This document shows positions 61,850 to 64,000 of a stretch of 64,000 bases of DNA, piece by piece. The notes under the pieces were generated by a model. That model worked only from the letters and a program-made list of their open reading frames with translations. It had not been told where the DNA came from and did no database searches. The translations under genes and the position numbers were made by a program. The DNA is from JAJRVM01 sp963700515 (GTDB lineage: Bacteria; Planctomycetota; Planctomycetia; Pirellulales; Pirellulaceae). Numbering within the stretch: position 1 is the stretch's first letter; every line of letters starts with the position of its first letter. The DNA lies in NCBI GenBank assembly GCA_963700515.1, contig CAVOXY010000048.1:248001-312000 (forward strand). Reading direction: 5' to 3'.

Positions 61850-63208
61850 CTAGTCTGCTCGCAATATCCCGACCAACTGCTCACGCCACTGCCGAGCGCG
61901 ACGATCCCACGAGGGAAGAAGTTGGGAACGAAACGTCCACAAGACGAAACAGATCCCCGAGAGCAGCAACAACTCGGTAGCCTCTTCCCAGAAACCATAC
62001 CAGACACGACTCTGATCGTAGAGCCCTCCGATCACGGTGCGGAGCAAACCGAACCCCAGTGCCCCGATGCCTGCGGAAAAAGTGATTTTTGCCCGCTGCA
62101 GCGATTTGTCGCGTCCCCAGAGAACGGTTGCCAACGAAGTCGCAAGAAGCATGATCGCCGCCCCCCCGCAACCCCAGGTCTCGAGCCACTGAAATACCCG
62201 CAGATGCCCGTAATGATAAAACTGGCCAAACACCATGGTGTTATAAGCCTGGTCGTGCCAATCGGCTGTGGGAAGCATGAATGCCAGCAGCAGGCAGAGA
62301 AGAATCAGCATCACAAATAGTCGTCTCAGTCCGCAGGGTACGTCCGCGTTCTTGATGCACCTGCCGCACAGCCCAATGGCTCCACAACGATGCGCCGGAT
62401 CACTAAACCCCAAAATCCGCCGATCTATCCCCTCGAGCACGGCGTACGTGACAAACCCCAGGCAGATCACCATTCCTATACTGTGCCCATATTCCAGCAG
62501 ATAAGACGTCTCTTGGAAGCCCAGCACATTGACTGCGCACAGATTCTCGCCCACCAAGAAAAACAGCATGCCCCACTTCAAGGCAACCAGTTCGGGACTA
62601 GTGCTCCTCCAAAGAACCACAATCACCATCAGGCTCAGCAACGTGTAAATCGGCTTCAGGACGAAGAAAGCTGTCACCGAAACAATCTGGTCTGCCAGCA
62701 CCGGTTCGCGGAACGGCAATCGATCGGTACCCTCGGCATTCGTCCGCCACCGAGCGTAGGATGTATCGTCCGGTCCCTCGGCGCTACGGATCCACTCTTG
62801 GATACCACCGCGCACGCGCCACGCGTCCGCCACCCCCATCGCACGTAGATGCCTGGTTGCTTGCCCACTCGCCACTCCCACGTCATCCAACAGCAACATG
62901 GTCTTGTGCTGCACGCTTGGTGGCAGATCGTGGGAAGTGTCGGCCGCCACCACCCGCGTCAAGGGCCAGTTCACCGCGCCATCGATGTGCCCTGCCGCGA
63001 AATCGGACGGCACGCGCACATCGACCAGCACGCAAGAGCCGGTGGACGGGACCAGCAATCGTTTGGCCTGCCAGGGCGTGACCGTGGGAGTCCCGCCGAC
63101 AAGCAGCCAATAGCCACCGATCGGCAAGAGGATACCCAGTACGATGAGTGGCACTGAGAGCCGGCGGCCGTGGCTGTACGGCGGTTCATGGGCGTGCATC
63201 GCTGGCAA
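61850..63208 (-). CDS. Membrane protein with N-terminal rhodanese-like domain
   Basis: 452 residues. A membrane span (RLSVPLIVLGILLPIGGYWL) is followed by a rhodanese fold: VLVDVRVPSDFAAGHIDGAV and LLLDDVGVASGQATRHLRAM. The catalytic Cys is absent (D-V-G-V-A-S-G in place of C-x4-R-S), so it is not a sulfurtransferase. The C-terminal half has about seven membrane helices (LYTLLSLMVIVVLWRS-type segments, LVILLCLLLAFMLPTADW, CGGAAIMLLATSLATVLWGR) and four cysteines in a CGAIGLCGRCIKNADVPCG loop that could bind a metal. It overlaps the radical SAM gene by 23 bases, so the two are translationally linked. Confidence 0.7.
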   Translation of the reverse strand: MPAMHAHEPPYSHGRRLSVPLIVLGILLPIGGYWLLVGGTPTVTPWQAKRLLVPSTGSCVLVDVRVPSDFAAGHIDGAVNWPLTRVVAADTSHDLPPSVQHKTMLLLDDVGVASGQATRHLRAMGVADAWRVRGGIQEWIRSAEGPDDTSYARWRTNAEGTDRLPFREPVLADQIVSVTAFFVLKPIYTLLSLMVIVVLWRSTSPELVALKWGMLFFLVGENLCAVNVLGFQETSYLLEYGHSIGMVICLGFVTYAVLEGIDRRILGFSDPAHRCGAIGLCGRCIKNADVPCGLRRLFVMLILLCLLLAFMLPTADWHDQAYNTMVFGQFYHYGHLRVFQWLETWGCGGAAIMLLATSLATVLWGRDKSLQRAKITFSAGIGALGFGLLRTVIGGLYDQSRVWYGFWEEATELLLLSGICFVLWTFRSQLLPSWDRRARQWREQLVGILRAD

Positions 63209-64000
63209 GCTCGCTTCCCTCCGATGCGGCCAGCTCTCCCGCCCGTCCCAGCCCGCGCTCGAGCGCGTTGAATTGGCAGAACGAGACGGCAGCGCCGCCC
63301 GGTTGAATCATGTGAATACAACATTCGTCGATGCGTGCTTGATCATAGGTGAAAGCATCCATAAACGGCTTCACCACCACCCGAAAATAGTCTTCGACTC
63401 GCCAACGGACGCCACAGCATTTCCAGGCATCCGTCAGATTGAAATTCATACGATCGGCCAATTGATCGACGTGCTCCTCGTAGGAGAATATTCGCGTGAG
63501 TGGCACAAGTTCGCCTTTCGGTTTACGGGCCACAAACGTGAAACTGCAACAATTCGGGTCACCGCAGGGTAAGGGCTTGAAATCTTCTTCGTCCAACAGG
63601 CCGTCCGATTGCTCGGCCAGCAAGCGGATGACATCGCCAGCGGTCAAGCGATTTTGCGAGTCGCGCGGCCGCTCGAATCGCCCGCTCCACGTCGCCGGCT
63701 GGTAGGTAATGCCCCGTATCTGCGGTGTTTCCAGCCCCAGTCGCAGCAGGTCACCCAACTGCGATTCATTGGCCTGAGAAACCACGGTGCAAACCAGCGT
63801 GGTGGGAAGGTCGTGCACGCGAATCACCCGCAATACCCCCTCCTTTCGCGCCAGGAGATCCGCGCCGCGCAATTGCAGATGGCTGTCTCGATCGACACCA
63901 TCATACTGCAGCGATAACTCCAAATGCGGCTTGCGCCGAGCCAATTCAGCCGCCAACGTACCGCGGTCAGCCAACGGTAGCCCGTTCGTATTGATCATAA
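63186..64000 (-). CDS. Radical SAM protein of the COG1964/Tes-like type, C-terminal part; runs off the right edge
   Basis: At least 271 residues visible; the frame is open to the window edge, so the CxxxCxxC cluster region lies beyond 64000. MINTNGLPLADRGTLAAEL and RKPHLELSLQYDGVDRDSHL are late barrel strands. QIRGITYQPATWSGRFERPR, RLTAGDVIRLLAEQSDGLLD and LPCGDPNCCSFTFVARKPKG match the Cys-rich C-terminal region of archaeal tetraether-lipid-synthase-like and related COG1964 enzymes. VVVKPFMDAFTYDQARIDEC then CIHMIQPGGAAVSFCQFNAL completes that pattern. This would be an enzyme with more than one iron-sulfur cluster, possibly acting on lipids or prenyl chains. Substrate is inference only. Confidence 0.72.
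   Translation of the reverse strand, partial: MINTNGLPLADRGTLAAELARRKPHLELSLQYDGVDRDSHLQLRGADLLARKEGVLRVIRVHDLPTTLVCTVVSQANESQLGDLLRLGLETPQIRGITYQPATWSGRFERPRDSQNRLTAGDVIRLLAEQSDGLLDEEDFKPLPCGDPNCCSFTFVARKPKGELVPLTRIFSYEEHVDQLADRMNFNLTDAWKCCGVRWRVEDYFRVVVKPFMDAFTYDQARIDECCIHMIQPGGAAVSFCQFNALERGLGRAGELAASEGSELASDARP

Overview
The window looks like a chromosomal segment of a planctomycete (phylum Planctomycetota). The family mix points there: a prepilin-like DUF1559 protein with the H-X9-DG C-terminus, a DUF1080 protein, Tat-exported Gfo/Idh/MocA and DUF4838-type proteins, a one-domain sulfatase, a hydrazine-synthase-alpha-like cytochrome c, a PPC-domain protein and a Gly/Arg/Asn-rich surface protein. 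There is no rRNA, tRNA, CRISPR array or phage. Base composition is fairly GC-rich and even.

Layout. 1-8 kb: a frameshifted glycosidase-like gene running off the left edge, a decayed PQQ-propeller tail, a candidate structured RNA with a possible H-type pseudoknot, two Cys-rich exported proteins, a frameshifted DUF502-like membrane protein and a heavily frameshifted cytochrome/beta-propeller gene. 9-18 kb: HU-like protein, ADP-ribosylglycohydrolase, YddG-like exporter, solitary HicB-like protein, a URO-D-family protein followed by an eleven-unit 66-bp array, HtrA/DegP-like protease, AMP nucleosidase and NIPSNAP protein. 18-31 kb: a large TIM-barrel glycosidase-like gene, a VapBC module between two 105-bp direct repeats, DUF1559 protein, oxidoreductase, GH99-like enzyme, PQQ propeller, exported TrmO-like protein, glutathione peroxidase and DUF4838-type protein. 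32-47 kb: ATP-grasp enzyme, 5'-truncated PPC protein, two beta-helix proteins, an ABC exporter pair, a second URO-D protein, GH29-like fucosidase, PhoD-like phosphatase and a chimeric corA/GDPD junction. 47-64 kb: ceramidase-LamG protein, sulfatase, thioesterase, Gly-rich protein, SnoaL-like protein, cardiolipin synthase, a six-hairpin glycosidase, TPR protein, DUF1080 protein, and a rhodanese-membrane protein overlapping a radical SAM enzyme that runs off the right edge.

Much of the coding capacity is exported and suits scavenging of sulfated or complex glycans, as expected for this phylum. Operons are short: ABC ATPase plus permease, vapB-vapC, radical SAM plus rhodanese protein.

Two themes stand out. 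First, the intergenic DNA is packed with dispersed and tandem repeat families (66-bp palindromic units, a 16-bp palindrome family, heptamers, a GACAAAAAGAT hairpin family, hexamers). Second, at least twenty coding frames are broken by single-base shifts, several next to short homopolymers. Uncorrected sequencing indels are the likeliest cause for many of them, so "pseudogene" calls here are provisional.
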